A stretch of 64,000 nucleotides of DNA from positions 124,001 to 188,000 of the forward strand of contig JAPDRN010000066.1 of NCBI GenBank assembly GCA_030247855.1, in the 5' to 3' direction. Shown here piece after piece: positions 1-11,629 of this stretch. The translations under genes were made by a program, and so were the position numbers. Within the stretch, counting starts at the first letter, position 1. Every line of letters begins with the position of its first letter. This DNA comes from Knufia peltigerae (lineage: Eukaryota; Ascomycota; Eurotiomycetes; Chaetothyriales; Trichomeriaceae). Below the pieces are notes generated by a model. That model saw nothing but the letters and a program-made list of their open reading frames with translations, was not told where the DNA came from and made no database searches.

Positions 1-117
1 ATTGTTAGGGTCAAAAACCCAATTGCACAAATCATGAACGATCTTTCGGATTGCGACTATACACACCAATCTCTGTCGCTGTGAGGAATTTTGGACTCCC
101 CACAAACTAGGATTCTA

Positions 118-3100
118 TCACGACACAACTCTCGGACGAGCATCGATTCGGAATGAGAGATGAGACTCGGGCAACACCTGACCACCGTTGATTTCGGATA
201 GAGGAGAAGATTCCTTCCCACTAATGGCCAAGTAGGCGTGCTCGCTCTCATCTAGCTGACCGTGCCACGTCTTGCACGGTTGTTGGAACTTGTCCCACCA
301 GCCCATCCGGAACATCTCCCCTTGCCAGATACCATTCTTTTGCCACTGCTCGTCGCTCCAAAACTCGGCTCCCTCGGGGATCAATCCGGAATCCGGGTCG
401 ACAATTCGACTGCCCGCCAGTAGACTGGCTACCGCGGCCACACTTCCCATAGGTTTCGGCAGGACGTTTCGCATGTCAATGGTAAGGAGGATTATGAGTG
501 CACAGGCGAGAAGAGCCGAAACTACGCCGACTAGAATCTGTGTGGATATGTTCGACTGCATCAGTCGGTAGTGATTGGGGTTGACATAGGTTGCCGAGAG
601 AGGGTTGTCGACGGTTTCTGTCGCGTTGTCAGACAGGGTGGAAAAGTCTGATCGGAGGTAGATGCTGGCCAATTGGGCGGTGTATTGCCGGTAGAAATGG
701 GTATACGTGTCGATCAGTTTGTCGTTGTTCAAGAGTTCGTGCGTCGGAACTCCATCACGACCATATACCATGGCTGTAAATGTTGTGTCCAATTCATCCG
801 TCGTAGAAGTGACATTCAGTATCTGGAGAGTGGGCCACGTCATCTACCAGCTGGAAAAGTGTACGGCGGAGTCCGGTCCAACGGTAGGGTCCGTCGAAAT
901 AGACAGACCTGGAAGATCTAGTGTTACGTTTGCCTGCACACGGTCCAAGGACATGCTGCACAGTACCGCCGCAAAGTGGTCCACCTCGCCGCTATTCACG
1001 TGGCCGAAGTACAAGGCCAGTGACGGGCATGAAGGATTACCCAGCGTCAGAGTTTGGCCAAAGTACCCAGATGAATTGACTGGAATCTGGATGTTGTTGG
1101 TCAAGAAAAGTTCCGGTTGATCAATCCAGCCCATGTTTCCACAGCCGTCTGGGGTGGAGATATTACTCGCGAGATAGTTACCCTGTATCTGGGTCTGTAG
1201 GATGCGGCTGTCGGGAACCACGTCGCAGCTCACAGCGCCCCTAAGCGCGGGCAACTCGATGGATAATGATCCCCCATTCTCCGGCGTACTGATCACTTTC
1301 TGATCGTCAAGCTGGACTTGGGGAAACGCTAGCTCACTGTACGTCCATTGAGGATACGACATGTTACCTTCGATAATCAGCGCCGGAATGTTAGTAGAGG
1401 GGCTTTGGTAAGGGGTTGTGTTGAACCAGTTGAGCGCCGTGGCATTGATAGACGTGCCATAGTCCGTTGCATTGGTCGAGAACAATCCTGCGACAACGAC
1501 TGTCAAAAACGGGGCCAGGACCGCCGATGATGATGCTGCCGTCAGTGCAAACCGGCTATGTTTGAGGCCATTCCATGTCGCATACAACGAGATGTGTCGG
1601 AGAGGATTCCAAAACATGCTTGAACCGGCGTTGCAGTCACCTTTCGTGAGAGCATGATATGACTCGGAAAACTCGATCTCAAAGTCCATGAGATTGAATA
1701 GGGTCCCCAAAAACAAAAACACCATGACAGGTACATAAAGCCAGCTGTATCTCATTGCCGCATCCAGCCTTTGAACAGTTCCAAGCCCGTGATTCCTCTG
1801 CGACACTGACAGTAACACTTCTAGGGTGATGATGACGGCTATGGACGCAAATATGGTAAAGGCGATGGCTAATCTGCGCAGCACAAACGGTCGAGTCCAA
1901 TTGACCGAACCGAGGACACCGTCTTTTCTGGACACGGTGTGCACCTCAGACCCATCGGGCGAGAGCACTTGTATCTCGAAAACTCGTGAGTCTCCGTGGC
2001 GTCGCATCGAGGTCATGAACCTGCAGGGGTCAAGAATGGTCTCGATCTCTTTAAGGCCCATATGTCCTGTGCCACGTAGTCGGTGTTCGAGAGCTGGACT
2101 CCGGGAAAGGATGGCCGCAATCGCTGCGATGGAATCCACTGACCTCGGGACCACCCCTCTTGGAGAAATGAAGAGTATAATCAGGGCTAGCAGAAGTATG
2201 GCGGCCATGACACCCTGCATCCCTCTGATGGGGTTGTTGGAAGCGAACAGTCTGTTCACATTTCGGCTGAGGGTCCCTCGGACCTCTGTGTCGGAAGCGG
2301 TCGCACTCGGAGCCAGCAAATATATGTTTGCTAATTGCGCCGCCACAAATCCGAATACGGTGCTGCCAGTCCGGTTCAGGTAGTCTGGGTCGAGGAGCTG
2401 TTGCGTGTCAAAATCCGGTGTCGCATCCCGCATCAGAGTGAGAAATGTATCTAGGGCTATGGTGCTGGAAAAACCTTCCATAATCGAGCTAGCTTGCTCC
2501 AATGTGCTCAAGACCCCGCGAGCAATGTCATCTACTGTCACGTCGGGAAGGAGGTGGCCATCTCCAGTCAGATTGACGGCCTCGACGTTCCCGGAGGTGT
2601 CCAGCGTCACTACTGCCTTTTGAATCGAGTAAGACGGGAGGCAAACGACATTCGACGAGTTCAACATGGTGAAATTATTCTGCGAAAATCCTTCCGAGTA
2701 CGCCACAGAGATCATGTATCGGCTCCGTGTAGGGTCGTTTTCAGGGAGATTGGAACATGATACATTTTGCAGAGACCCTCGATAACCAAAATTGTGAGTG
2801 GTTTGATTTTGCATGTAGTACCAGTTCGGCGCATTGAGTTTTGCGTTGGTGACTTCGCACCCGGGAAGGGAAATGGTGCTGTTGTAGTAGGAGGAAATGG
2901 GTGTTTGTTGGGTCCTGTCAAATGAGATGTTGTAGGCGAGTGTGCCGGATTGGCAATCTTGGAGGCTGGCACTGAAAATGTCAACCAAAGCGGTGTACGA
3001 CAAGCTGCCGTTGACGAGTCCAGTCGAAGGGGTAAAGCTTTGCGCCGCAAAAGACGTCGTGGTACCGGCCGGCAGGCTAACATTATATTGTTGATTTCCG

Positions 3101-3753
3101 TAGACAATATACGCTGCTCGTGAGTCCACAGACGCCCCGTGGTTGAAGGTTAAGCCATCGAACGTGTTGTTCAGCCTCATAGTAACCGCGACGTCATCGC
3201 GCTGTACGGACGACAGACTGAAGATACCGGTTGATAGAATTGTCGCCACCTTGAGGAGAAAGAAGACCACGATGGTACACGACACGGTGAAATGTCGCCG
3301 GCACAACGATTTCCAGAGCGCCACAACCTGGAAGGGGGTGACGTAGTCGAGCAGTAAGCTGTTTTGGGCTGGCTGAGGCTTTTGGGCCATTTCTGCCCAT
3401 GGCTGAATCGATTTGGCAGCATAGTCAACCTGTCGCCAAAGGACTGTGGTCAAGACGAAGACTGCCGTCGGCCCGTATGTCCACAAGTAGTGTTTGTTGC
3501 TGTCGCTTGTGGCAACCCCATCATTCTGACTAGACACACTGTACAGAATTTGAAGAGCGGCAATAACAGCAGCAAAGAAGATGGCGAAGGCAACAAGAAC
3601 CCAACGTCGGAGAAACAATGGATTCCAACGTGTGTTCAGTTGAGTAGATGTCTTTAGGGTCCGACTGGGAAGATTTGAGTAACCTAGATGAGCGCCTGGA
3701 GAAAAATCGTTACCACCCATGTCTTTCATCGGGGGGCAGCATGATCTCCTCAT
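118..3753 (-). pseudogene. DUF3433 multi-pass membrane protein interrupted by an in-frame TAG
   Basis: Reads as one continuous minus-strand frame of about 1,211 codons broken by a single TAG at 844-846, directly followed by an ATG at 841-843. The 969-codon upstream part has two copies of the fungal DUF3433 layout: a membrane segment after the FLRRWVLVAFAIFF and FVLRRLAIAFTIF motifs, a LWTYGP/WLYVPV second segment, and a long Asn-rich extracellular loop. The 241-codon downstream part continues the same protein (GRDGVPTHELL, YRQYTAQLA, a membrane helix near its residue 115, then the C-terminal tail). No intron of normal size removes the stop; the only GT-AG pair over it would be 25 nt. Function of DUF3433 proteins is unknown. 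It is probably a recent nonsense allele or an assembly error; truncated protein or readthrough are alternatives. Confidence 0.8.
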
Positions 3754-5468
3754 TATCCGAACATTTTAACTGTTAACAATGATAGGAATGAAGCTCAGCA
3801 ACTGAGCCATTGGTGGTCGAGTTCAGGATATTAGTTTTGCAAAGGACGAAGGGAAAAGTCAAGCGCAGAATTCAGAGAGACTACTCCGTAGTGCATACTC
3901 CATACGTCGCGTCGCGTTTTTTCTCAGAAAGTGAAATAGGGAGTGACTGTAACCAGTAAAGAAGTGCAAATATCTAAAAATAAACGAAGCGCGATAGGAG
4001 CAACACCACAGTGTTTGAGACAAGCTTTTCTTCTGGGAGCTTGGGCCGATATCGCGTATCGCAAACGTTACATGATCAGCCTTGACCTGTTAATTCGTGG
4101 TGGGGGAGATCTGGTTCAAAGTTTGTCTAGCACCATGTCAAGCAAATTGCTCAGCCACAATGAACAGACCTCAACAACGAAGCGCATGTCCATCTCTCTG
4201 GTCAAAAGTTCTCCGCATCATCTCCGTATACAGGCTGAATTTTGAATACAACCCACGAATTCACTCCAATACAAGTACCCCCCGGGTTGTGGCTTTTCCG
4301 ATGACCACTCCTACAGTTGGCACAATGCGCTCCAGCAGAAAGACAACAGCCGTCTGTAGTCGCATCGCTTCCTTAATGCACACTTGTAGGTAAGGCATGC
4401 GAAGGGTTTTGTAGAATCAAGCTTTTGCTGACAACCCTTGCTGATGATCCAATGGGTTGATCACGGTCCCGCAGCTTGTCATAGCCTTGCGGATTCTTGT
4501 ACAAGTACAATGGTATCACATTAAGCGCAGCGATATGGCGGTCGTGTTGTTGCAGCAAAACTATAACTGGCAGCATGACCCAATAGCTCCCCAGCTGACA
4601 TAATCAGTTCCCCATCACTGCACAACCCTCTTGAAGCGGTCAAGCATGTCTTCAAATCCGAGGAACTTTTGATCTTTCTGCTGATTTCTGCCGATATATT
4701 TTCACGTGGTCCGAGGCAAGCTCATTTGAAATAGAGTATTGACAGCATAGATCCGTGACAGAGCCTTTCAATACGAAATGGTGACATAAATCGGCCCTGG
4801 CTTCACGACGGAGCCGTCTTTGAGGTGGTATTTTAGGCCTGTAGCAGACAGAGGCAGACCATAGCCTGTCCAGGTACAAAACACTGGCCCAAAATGGTTG
4901 TTCACTCCTCCGCTAGTAGCTATTTGCCATTGGCTAGACGAAACAGTTGAAGCAAGGTGTACCTAACTGGGAACTGTGTTACCGACAACGTACTACCAAT
5001 GGTCTTGAAAGGACGGTAGAGCTCGTCAAGAGCCTAGAGACTACCCACGTCCATCCCCAGCGCCTCCACCTCTGCAGCTCCCTTTCCCGCTCGCGGACAT
5101 GTCGGGTAGATACTTATCGGTGTGAGGGTGGCATCGATGTCCACTGAGCTTTCAGGCTTTTCCTGTCCTGGATCAGAAAACAAAGTTTCGTACTGTCATT
5201 CCCAAAAGAGCATATTCCAGCTCGTACCTTCTGATTCGTCCAGTCAGAACCTAACCAAAGGGTATGTGATTGGCCCAGAAACGTTTGCGTACCACAGTGG
5301 TTGCAATAGTACTCACTCCGTAATGGCGTTGAGGGGGGGCGATTGAGTCGGCCAAAAACGAGTCTTTAAAAAACATTTCTTCCAGGCCTCTGGTCAATTC
5401 TTCAATGTCTCAAGGCGTGCGCTCTATGTTCATCCGACCGTCCACTTTTGACCATAACTTTGTTCGCC
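3754..5468. other. Intergenic, no gene recognised
   Basis: About 1.7 kb between the DUF3433 gene, which points left, and the AhpD-like gene, which points right. Only short open frames without family motifs are present. It should hold both promoters. No repeat or RNA gene was seen. Confidence 0.6.
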
Positions 5469-6139
5469 ATGTCTGGACCACGGTATCCCGCAATTCCTCC
5501 CCAGAAGCTTACTCAAGAGCAGCAGGTGTTCTACGATGAAATGATGGGCAAAATCCGAGATGGCATGGGCTCAACGTACGTACAATTCTGGTCCCGACAT
5601 TGACAAGCAAGACGCAGCTAATAGCTTTGTGGCAAAGGTTTACGCTAATCGGTAACAACGGAGAGCTGCTCGGTCCTTTGTCTATTATGATGTACACTCC
5701 CCAATATTCATCACATACAATGCGTCTCAATTTTGAGGTTTTAAGCCTTCCCGCGCTCGAGCCAGGGCCCACTGAAGTCGCAATTATGGCCGTACAAGGT
5801 CACTACACCGGTGTTTTTGGCGGATATCTCACTTATTCTCATTCGAGGATTATTGCGGATAAAAATTTGCTTTCTGAGGCACAGATGAAGGAGATTACGG
5901 AGGGAGAAGAGCCTTCCGGGCTCAGTGAGAAGGAGAGCGTGGCTTTCCAGCTCGCGGTACGCCTGGTCAAGGGTGGGAACCCTTTGGAACAAGAACTCTG
6001 GGAGCGCGCAAACAGCATCCTGGGATGGGATCAGACCCTAGCTTTGATCCAAGTGATTGCATGTTACTCGTTGCATGGCGTGACCTTGAATGCTGGAATC
6101 ATAGGCGTCCCAGAGAGAGAGCACATCTGGTCATCTTAG
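5469..6139 (+). CDS. AhpD-fold protein, carboxymuconolactone decarboxylase-like
   Basis: Two exons, 5469-5575 and 5638-6139, give 202 aa. The start is the ATG at 5469 (MSGPRYPAIPPQKLTQEQ). A 62-nt GT-AG intron joins GS-T to FTLIGNNGELLGP in frame. The LTxEQQxFYDEM start, the NGELLGPLSIMMYTP segment and the later GHYTGVFGGYLTYSHSRIA-like helix pair match the carboxymuconolactone decarboxylase-like family of the AhpD superfamily. A classical CxxC peroxidase motif is absent; the helix that usually carries the redox or general-base residues reads VAIMAVQGHYTGVFGGYLTY. Members act on lactones or as alkylhydroperoxidase-like proteins, so the substrate cannot be named. It lies tail to tail with amine oxidase 1. 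Family fairly sure, activity unknown. Confidence 0.75.
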
Positions 6140-6657
6140 GCATGTAGATGTCTTTCTCTACGCTTCGTAATATATACACATATCTATTTGATCATTCAGT
6201 ACATCCCTTAATCGCAGAATCATATTTGAGGCATGGTCTGGAGCCCACAAGCACAGCATCAGCGGGTGTTTGTTCGAGGCACGAGCGTCGGTCCCAAGGT
6301 GCTGTTCTTGGAACAATTGGAATCAATCCTTAGCTATGGCAGCCGGCTCGTGAGTGCTATACTCGATTAAATATAGTGTCGAGGAAGTCTATGGTGGCGA
6401 AAGTAAAAGACCAATACAAATACATAAAAATTATAGTTTACAGGTTCTTAGAGCGTCTCGTGCGTTCATGTGGCCATAATGCACACTCGCACTCTTCGGT
6501 GATGCTGTGATCACTGCTGCCCTTTGGCCTGCACATTAGAAGAATGGAGGACGCTTGAAACCTCGGAGAAAGAGCAAATCACAGCAAAGGTGTGAGGCCT
6601 TTTCCAGAACCCGTTCGAAGAACTTTTGGACGTACTTCCGAAACGCGCAGCGTGAGA
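6140..6657. other. Convergent intergenic region
   Basis: About 520 bp between the 3' ends of the AhpD-like gene and amine oxidase 1. No open frame with family motifs; it should contain both 3' UTRs. Confidence 0.6.
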
Positions 6658-8139
6658 TTATAGTCTGGGGGAGTCAAGTTTCAAGACAGCTCTTCTCGCC
6701 GCACGTCTTCCTTCTGCAATTGCTCCGTCAATGAAACCCGTCCAGCCATCCGCCCAGTCGGCACTTGCCAGGGTCAACTCTCGACTGACATTAGCACTTG
6801 CCAATAGAGAGTTGAGCTCCTTGAGTTGACCAGCGCTCCATGCCGCCCACTGTCCCTTTGAAATCTCATCACTGTTCCAGTCATGCCAAATCAGATCGGT
6901 CACATGAGCATCCCAAGTCGATGGCACACACAGCTCGAGCATCTTATCAGTGAAGATCTGGGGGTCCTCGACAACCTTGCCACCCGTTCGATGGGCGTCG
7001 CTCGGAGAAAATCCAACCACAAATGTCCCATCGTGTTCAGAATGCTTGTCAACGAGCAAACAGTCGACCGGTGTCGGCGCAGCGGTGAGGCCCCACCACG
7101 ATGGGATCTTCTTGTCCAGATGCACGATGACCTTACCACCCCAATTTCGGTGCTGAGTCTTCACCATTGGTGGTGGCAAGGGAGGGGTGAAAGTAATGTC
7201 ATTTAGGCAATTGATGGGCACGGTACATATGACATGTTTTGCTGTGATCTTCTCTCCCGACCTGAGTGACACAACGACCTTGCATGGAGACGATACCACT
7301 GATTGCACGGCTTTGCTGAAAACCGCATCGCCCGTGAACTCCCCAAAGATGTTTGCTGCCAAGGTGGATTGGCCTTCTGCGATCTTGTACCGGCCCATCA
7401 TGGTCATCAGGCGGTCGTAATCGTAGTCTGCCAATGCATAGTAGTGCAAGGTGGTGAGGAAAGACTGCTCCTCGGGCGGGATAGAGCCGAACGCAGTCAG
7501 ATTTACCGCAAGCAATGCAATGTCTTCCCGCGAAAAGCCGACTAATTGTTGTAATCGGCCCTTGGTCGAGAGATTATCATATTTTCGGATGGCTTCAAGA
7601 TTGGTCATCTTTTTGAACGGGAACGGGAAAATCGTCCGTCCTCCGAAGCCATCCACGTCAAAATACGCAGCCACGAGGCGCTGCATGGCTGCATCTGTCG
7701 ATCGTGGGTCTCGCAGGAGCGCTGTATTATTCTCATCATTGTTGTAATTGATGGAGAATTCTCCTGGTTCACTGAATGCTTTGCTCTGGGCGAGGCCATC
7801 CGTGAGACCATATCGGGACATCTCTGACCAGACATGAGGCTGAGCCCAGTGAACCCAAGTGCCACCGAGCTCGACTTTATGTCCTAAGAAATCATATGTG
7901 AAGGTGCGACCACCAATTCGATCGCGGCCTTCCACGAGCAGAACATCTTTCTTAGCGAAGGCGACGTCCCGAGCGGCGACCAGGCCAGCGTAGCCGGCGC
8001 CAATGACGATCATATCGTAGCTTTCTTCCAGGGTCTTTGTGGACGATGTCGCTGTGGCGCTTGCGGCCAAGCTGTTGACACCCGTTGTCCACGCCTTCGA
8101 CTGGGCGACGTAATGGTTGCCGTCACGAGTTTTGGACAT
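6658..8139 (-). CDS. Flavin-containing amine oxidase 1 (monoamine oxidase family)
   Basis: Single exon, 493 aa when started at the ATG at 8139 (MSKTRDGNHYVAQS). The open frame runs on to an ATG at 8193, but the internal start aligns with the N-terminus of the paralogue at 16625. The ADP-binding fold DMIVIGAGYAGLVAARD, the partner motif LLVEGRDRIGGRT and the substrate-side ELGGTWVHWAQPHVW are all present, as is the C-terminal FAD loop GWTGFIDGAIAEGRRAARRAV. Such enzymes oxidise amines to imines with H2O2 release; the imine hydrolyses to an aldehyde and ammonia. The last residues are SPRL; PRL is at best a weak peroxisomal signal. It is transcribed divergently from a Zn2Cys6 regulator across a short promoter. 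It resembles the second amine oxidase throughout. The amine substrate is unknown. Confidence 0.92.
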   Translation of the reverse strand: MSKTRDGNHYVAQSKAWTTGVNSLAASATATSSTKTLEESYDMIVIGAGYAGLVAARDVAFAKKDVLLVEGRDRIGGRTFTYDFLGHKVELGGTWVHWAQPHVWSEMSRYGLTDGLAQSKAFSEPGEFSINYNNDENNTALLRDPRSTDAAMQRLVAAYFDVDGFGGRTIFPFPFKKMTNLEAIRKYDNLSTKGRLQQLVGFSREDIALLAVNLTAFGSIPPEEQSFLTTLHYYALADYDYDRLMTMMGRYKIAEGQSTLAANIFGEFTGDAVFSKAVQSVVSSPCKVVVSLRSGEKITAKHVICTVPINCLNDITFTPPLPPPMVKTQHRNWGGKVIVHLDKKIPSWWGLTAAPTPVDCLLVDKHSEHDGTFVVGFSPSDAHRTGGKVVEDPQIFTDKMLELCVPSTWDAHVTDLIWHDWNSDEISKGQWAAWSAGQLKELNSLLASANVSRELTLASADWADGWTGFIDGAIAEGRRAARRAVLKLDSPRL

Positions 8140-8606
8140 GATTGTAGTCTTCTCCGTGTGCTGGACGAGGAACATATGGCGGATGAAGAGCATAAATGGT
8201 CGACATACTCAATGGGTCAGTCACCGTCCCAGATACTTCGTGCCAAACCACACCCATAGTTCAGCCTAGTTCTAGACCTTTCTGGGTATACTTTCAAAGG
8301 GGAGCACTAATGCACTACCTGCCAGGTGGAGATGCCCGAATTGGCAGTAGTAACCCGGGCGCTTTGATTGGCCAGAGATAACATCTCGGTCTTGTCAGAG
8401 GCGCGCCGAACAACTTCTGTCCAGCTCAAGTTCTTGTCTGGTTCGATTTACCCCGCTCTGCTTGGTTTGACTTGTCTGGCCAGATCCTGCTCCGTGGTTA
8501 TCACTTCATTCATCTGACTGATTACATGTGTCGTCTTTGGATCCAATCCACCGTCGCCGAATGAAAACTTTGCGTCCATGTTCGGGCTAGCAGGGAAATT
8601 GGAGGT
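8140..8606. promoter_or_regulatory. Divergent promoter, amine oxidase 1 / Zn2Cys6 regulator 1
   Basis: A 467-bp shared upstream region. It contains AGATAA at 8376-8381 and TGATAA on the minus strand at 8498-8503, both matching the HGATAR consensus of fungal nitrogen GATA factors such as AreA. The sites are seen directly; their use is inference, since the consensus is short. Confidence 0.4.
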
Positions 8607-10597
8607 ATGATGCACAGCACTTTCTCCAGGCCAGTACCGCGAGTTCAACTTCCTCCGCGGCGCGCTCGTGGCAAACAATGTATGTAGTGCCAGCGATGCA
8701 TTGTGGAATTTGACCTCATATTGTGTACCAGGCTGCGACAACTGCCGAGAGTCCCATGCGCGCTGCGACGGAGGTGAGCCTCCGTGTTCGCGCTGTCGGC
8801 ATCGGCGAATCCAATGTTCTGGCTACGGGGCTTTCAAGAGATACCGGCGAGCGACCAGGTTTCAGATCATCGAGTATGGTGTGGATGATTACGCGCAGAA
8901 GGAGAAACATCCGAAGGCAGGCCACAGACGCTCCCGGAAGCTGGATTTACCGAAGTGCTATGAACTGAATCATTTACAAAGAAGTTTGTTCCCGTCTTCG
9001 AGGCTACCGAACAGTGAATTCAGCTTCATGCTAGCGAAAAACATTGATCAAGAGCAGTACGAACCAGGTGATGCCTCGATCAGCACGCCAGCCACAGAAA
9101 CCAGCGCAGAACTTGTCCCCAGCGTGGCTTGGTGCTTTCCAGACCACCCTAGGACCAACAGCCTATGTGCAGGTATTGAAGTCCAATCCGTCAACGAACA
9201 CGATATCCTTCAGCCATATTCATTTCGCATAAGTGAGCCTGATCTCCTCGACCAGATCTTGCTCAATTGTTACATGAATGATGTGGCTCCGCTCATGACG
9301 GTTTCTCAAGAGAGTCCTAATCCCTTTACCACCACGATGGGTGTATATAGCGGGCACAGCCCAGCACTGTTCCACACGCTTTTGTCGTCAGCTGCCATGT
9401 ACCTGAAATTCCGGGATCAGACATTCGCGCTCTATGATTGTGCATGGCGGCACAGAAACATTGCAATTAGCCATCTGCGGAAAGAGCTGAGTTTCCGTCC
9501 TTTCGAGATTTCTACGCTGGCGGGCATTGTGATGCTTGCACTTACTGAGGTTCGTGCATACCCAGAGCCATACTGATATCCTGCTGCAATCTTGGTGGAA
9601 ATTCAGCTAACTTTTCGCTCAGTCATGGTTCGATCCCGCCAAGAATGGTCGCCCACATATCAAGGCTGGAGCACGATTGCTTAAAATGCATCGAGAACGT
9701 GGTCGGACTGTGCCCGACTTCATTCAAAACGCCCTGTGTTGGCTGGAGTCATTGATCGGATACGTCTGCGACTATCAGGGCCTCGTCCACGAAGAGCCCG
9801 CGATCTATATGAGCGTTGATCACGAAGGTGGTGCCGACAGTCCGCTTCAGAAAAGTTCGCTCACTCGCTCTCTGATCTATGGGAGTGCGCTAAACGTCGA
9901 TCCCCTGGTTGGTACCTGGTCGTCTCTCATGCCCTACGTTGGCATGGTTGGCGTTGCAGTCCGGAATCTAAGGAAGCAGGGTATCTCCGATGCTCTGCTA
10001 GCGTACGCTAAGCTGGTGGAGAGTAGACTGATGGAGTGGCAAAATGAAGCTCGAGCCGCGACGACTGTCACACCGAACGACGGCTGCGTCTCGCCGGGTC
10101 AATGTTCAACCTTTTGGCGCGGGACACAATCCGACTTCAATCAGGTGGCCGAAGGGATTTCCGTCAACTACTTTGCAATTATGGCTGGTATCTATTGTCG
10201 TGCAGCACTACTGACCTTCTATACTGCATTCACTTCTTTACTTGATATCAGGTTGCGCACCTTGACAGGTACTTATTCAAGCTCTCGAGAGTTTCTCCGG
10301 AATATGGCCGCTTCGATAATAGACAGCCTCGAGCAGATCCCGCAAGACAACTCTTTGTGGAACGTCAGCTCATTCCCTGTCCTCGCAGCAGGGTCTTCAC
10401 TAGCACGAGATGATTTTCAGAGGCAGCAATATATTATCGAGAGCCTCAAAAAGATAAAATCCAGGAATAAGATTGATTTGGTCATGGTTCTTGGCCATGC
10501 CCTAGAAATGGTATGGAGCAAGAGTGAATCTGACGATGTCGATATCACTTGGCTTGAGGCTTTCGACCAGTTAGGAATTGAGATGCTCATCAATTAA
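8607..10597 (+). CDS. Zn2Cys6 transcription factor 1
   Basis: Three exons, 8607-8679, 8732-9549 and 9623-10597, give 621 aa. The start is the double ATG at 8607/8610, which puts a basic stretch (PPRRARGKQ) in front of the zinc cluster. Without the 52-nt first intron no ATG precedes the cluster in frame. The cluster spans Cys26-Cys53 with the C-x2-C-x6-C-x6-C-x2-C-x6-C spacing (CDNCRESHARC...CSRCRHRRIQC). The second intron (9550-9622) joins VMLALTE to SWFDPAKNGRP. The rest resembles the fungal-specific regulatory domain type 2 (PF11951-like), with motifs such as LPYVGMVGVAVRNLRK. It is divergent from amine oxidase 1, so it is a candidate pathway-specific activator; this is inferred from position only. 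Confidence 0.85.
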
Positions 10598-11629
10598 ACG
10601 AGCTTGAATAATAATTACAAGAAGCCTGACCCACAACAATGATTTTATGACGACATGCACGGATTCTATACCGTCCAATATCGGCACGGCCCAATAGGAG
10701 GTGTAGGCTTTACAATATTTAACTTCTACTGATAGGCTAAGAACCTTTTCTGATATTCCTGTAGCAATATACTGTCCATCGGAACCGGTGGCACGAGTCA
10801 ATGTCGTTTGATACTTGAGTTCATCCTATCTTGTACGGCAAATACTAGCCAGCAGAAACGGTGGGAGAGGCCGAGTCGCCTCTCTAAGCTAATCGAGTTT
10901 TGATTGACACACCCAAGCGACAATTCATTGACGAATCGCTATCTTTGTGTATGAACACATCTACGCTACTTTGTGGGCCACCTTGAGCTGCCCATGCGTA
11001 GCTGTAGAGTGTAACTTGCTTCCGTTACTTGATTATGTCGCATTGGGTACAGCCCGAACTACTTAGGTATCCGAGGATAGAGGCTTTGTTCCTCGACAGC
11101 AGTCTAGGGATAGGGTCGTTGCACGGCATGAACGATTGGAAAGATGTCGGAAGCCGTGGGCTAATCAATGTACCGTGAGATGTCGTCGGCCCGCGTACAG
11201 AGAAAGCCTACGAGTTGTTGCAGCGATCATATAATTTTTGGGTCATATCCAAGCAGCGGCAGTCTAGAACAACGATCGTGGCCCTATTCACGGAATACTT
11301 GAGTTTACGGCTGGTCGTTATTGGGCCATCTTAACCCGGAGCTTCTGTTTGGACGAAAGTTGCCAGAGGACCCACTAACAATGTTCAAATCATCGACCGG
11401 CCACAAGCAAGCTGACTGAGTTTGAGGTCATGACATCCTGTGTTGATGGATTGGAGACTAGCAGTCACACGATACTGCTACCTGCTTTGAACAAATAGTC
11501 ACCTTCGGCCACGCACACTTGTTTTGAAGTGCTTTACTTGAGACGGTGTCTGACACCTTAACTCGTCTGGAACAGCTAACTTCGCAAATCACTTGGGATC
11601 CGTCTACTGTGTTATGAGGTTTATTTTCT
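10598..11629. other. Intergenic, no gene recognised
   Basis: About 1 kb with only short frames. It may contain the 3' UTR of the regulator and the lost promoter of the aldehyde dehydrogenase remnant that follows. Confidence 0.5.

Noticed and set aside
844..868. A 25-nt GT-AG pair spanning the DUF3433 stop
   Set aside because: Too short for a fungal spliceosomal intron and it would break the reading frame.
8668..8731. Start of regulator 1 at a GTG in the open frame
   Set aside because: A 52-nt intron (8680-8731) leads to an upstream exon with two ATGs and a basic N-terminus that fits a zinc-cluster protein better.
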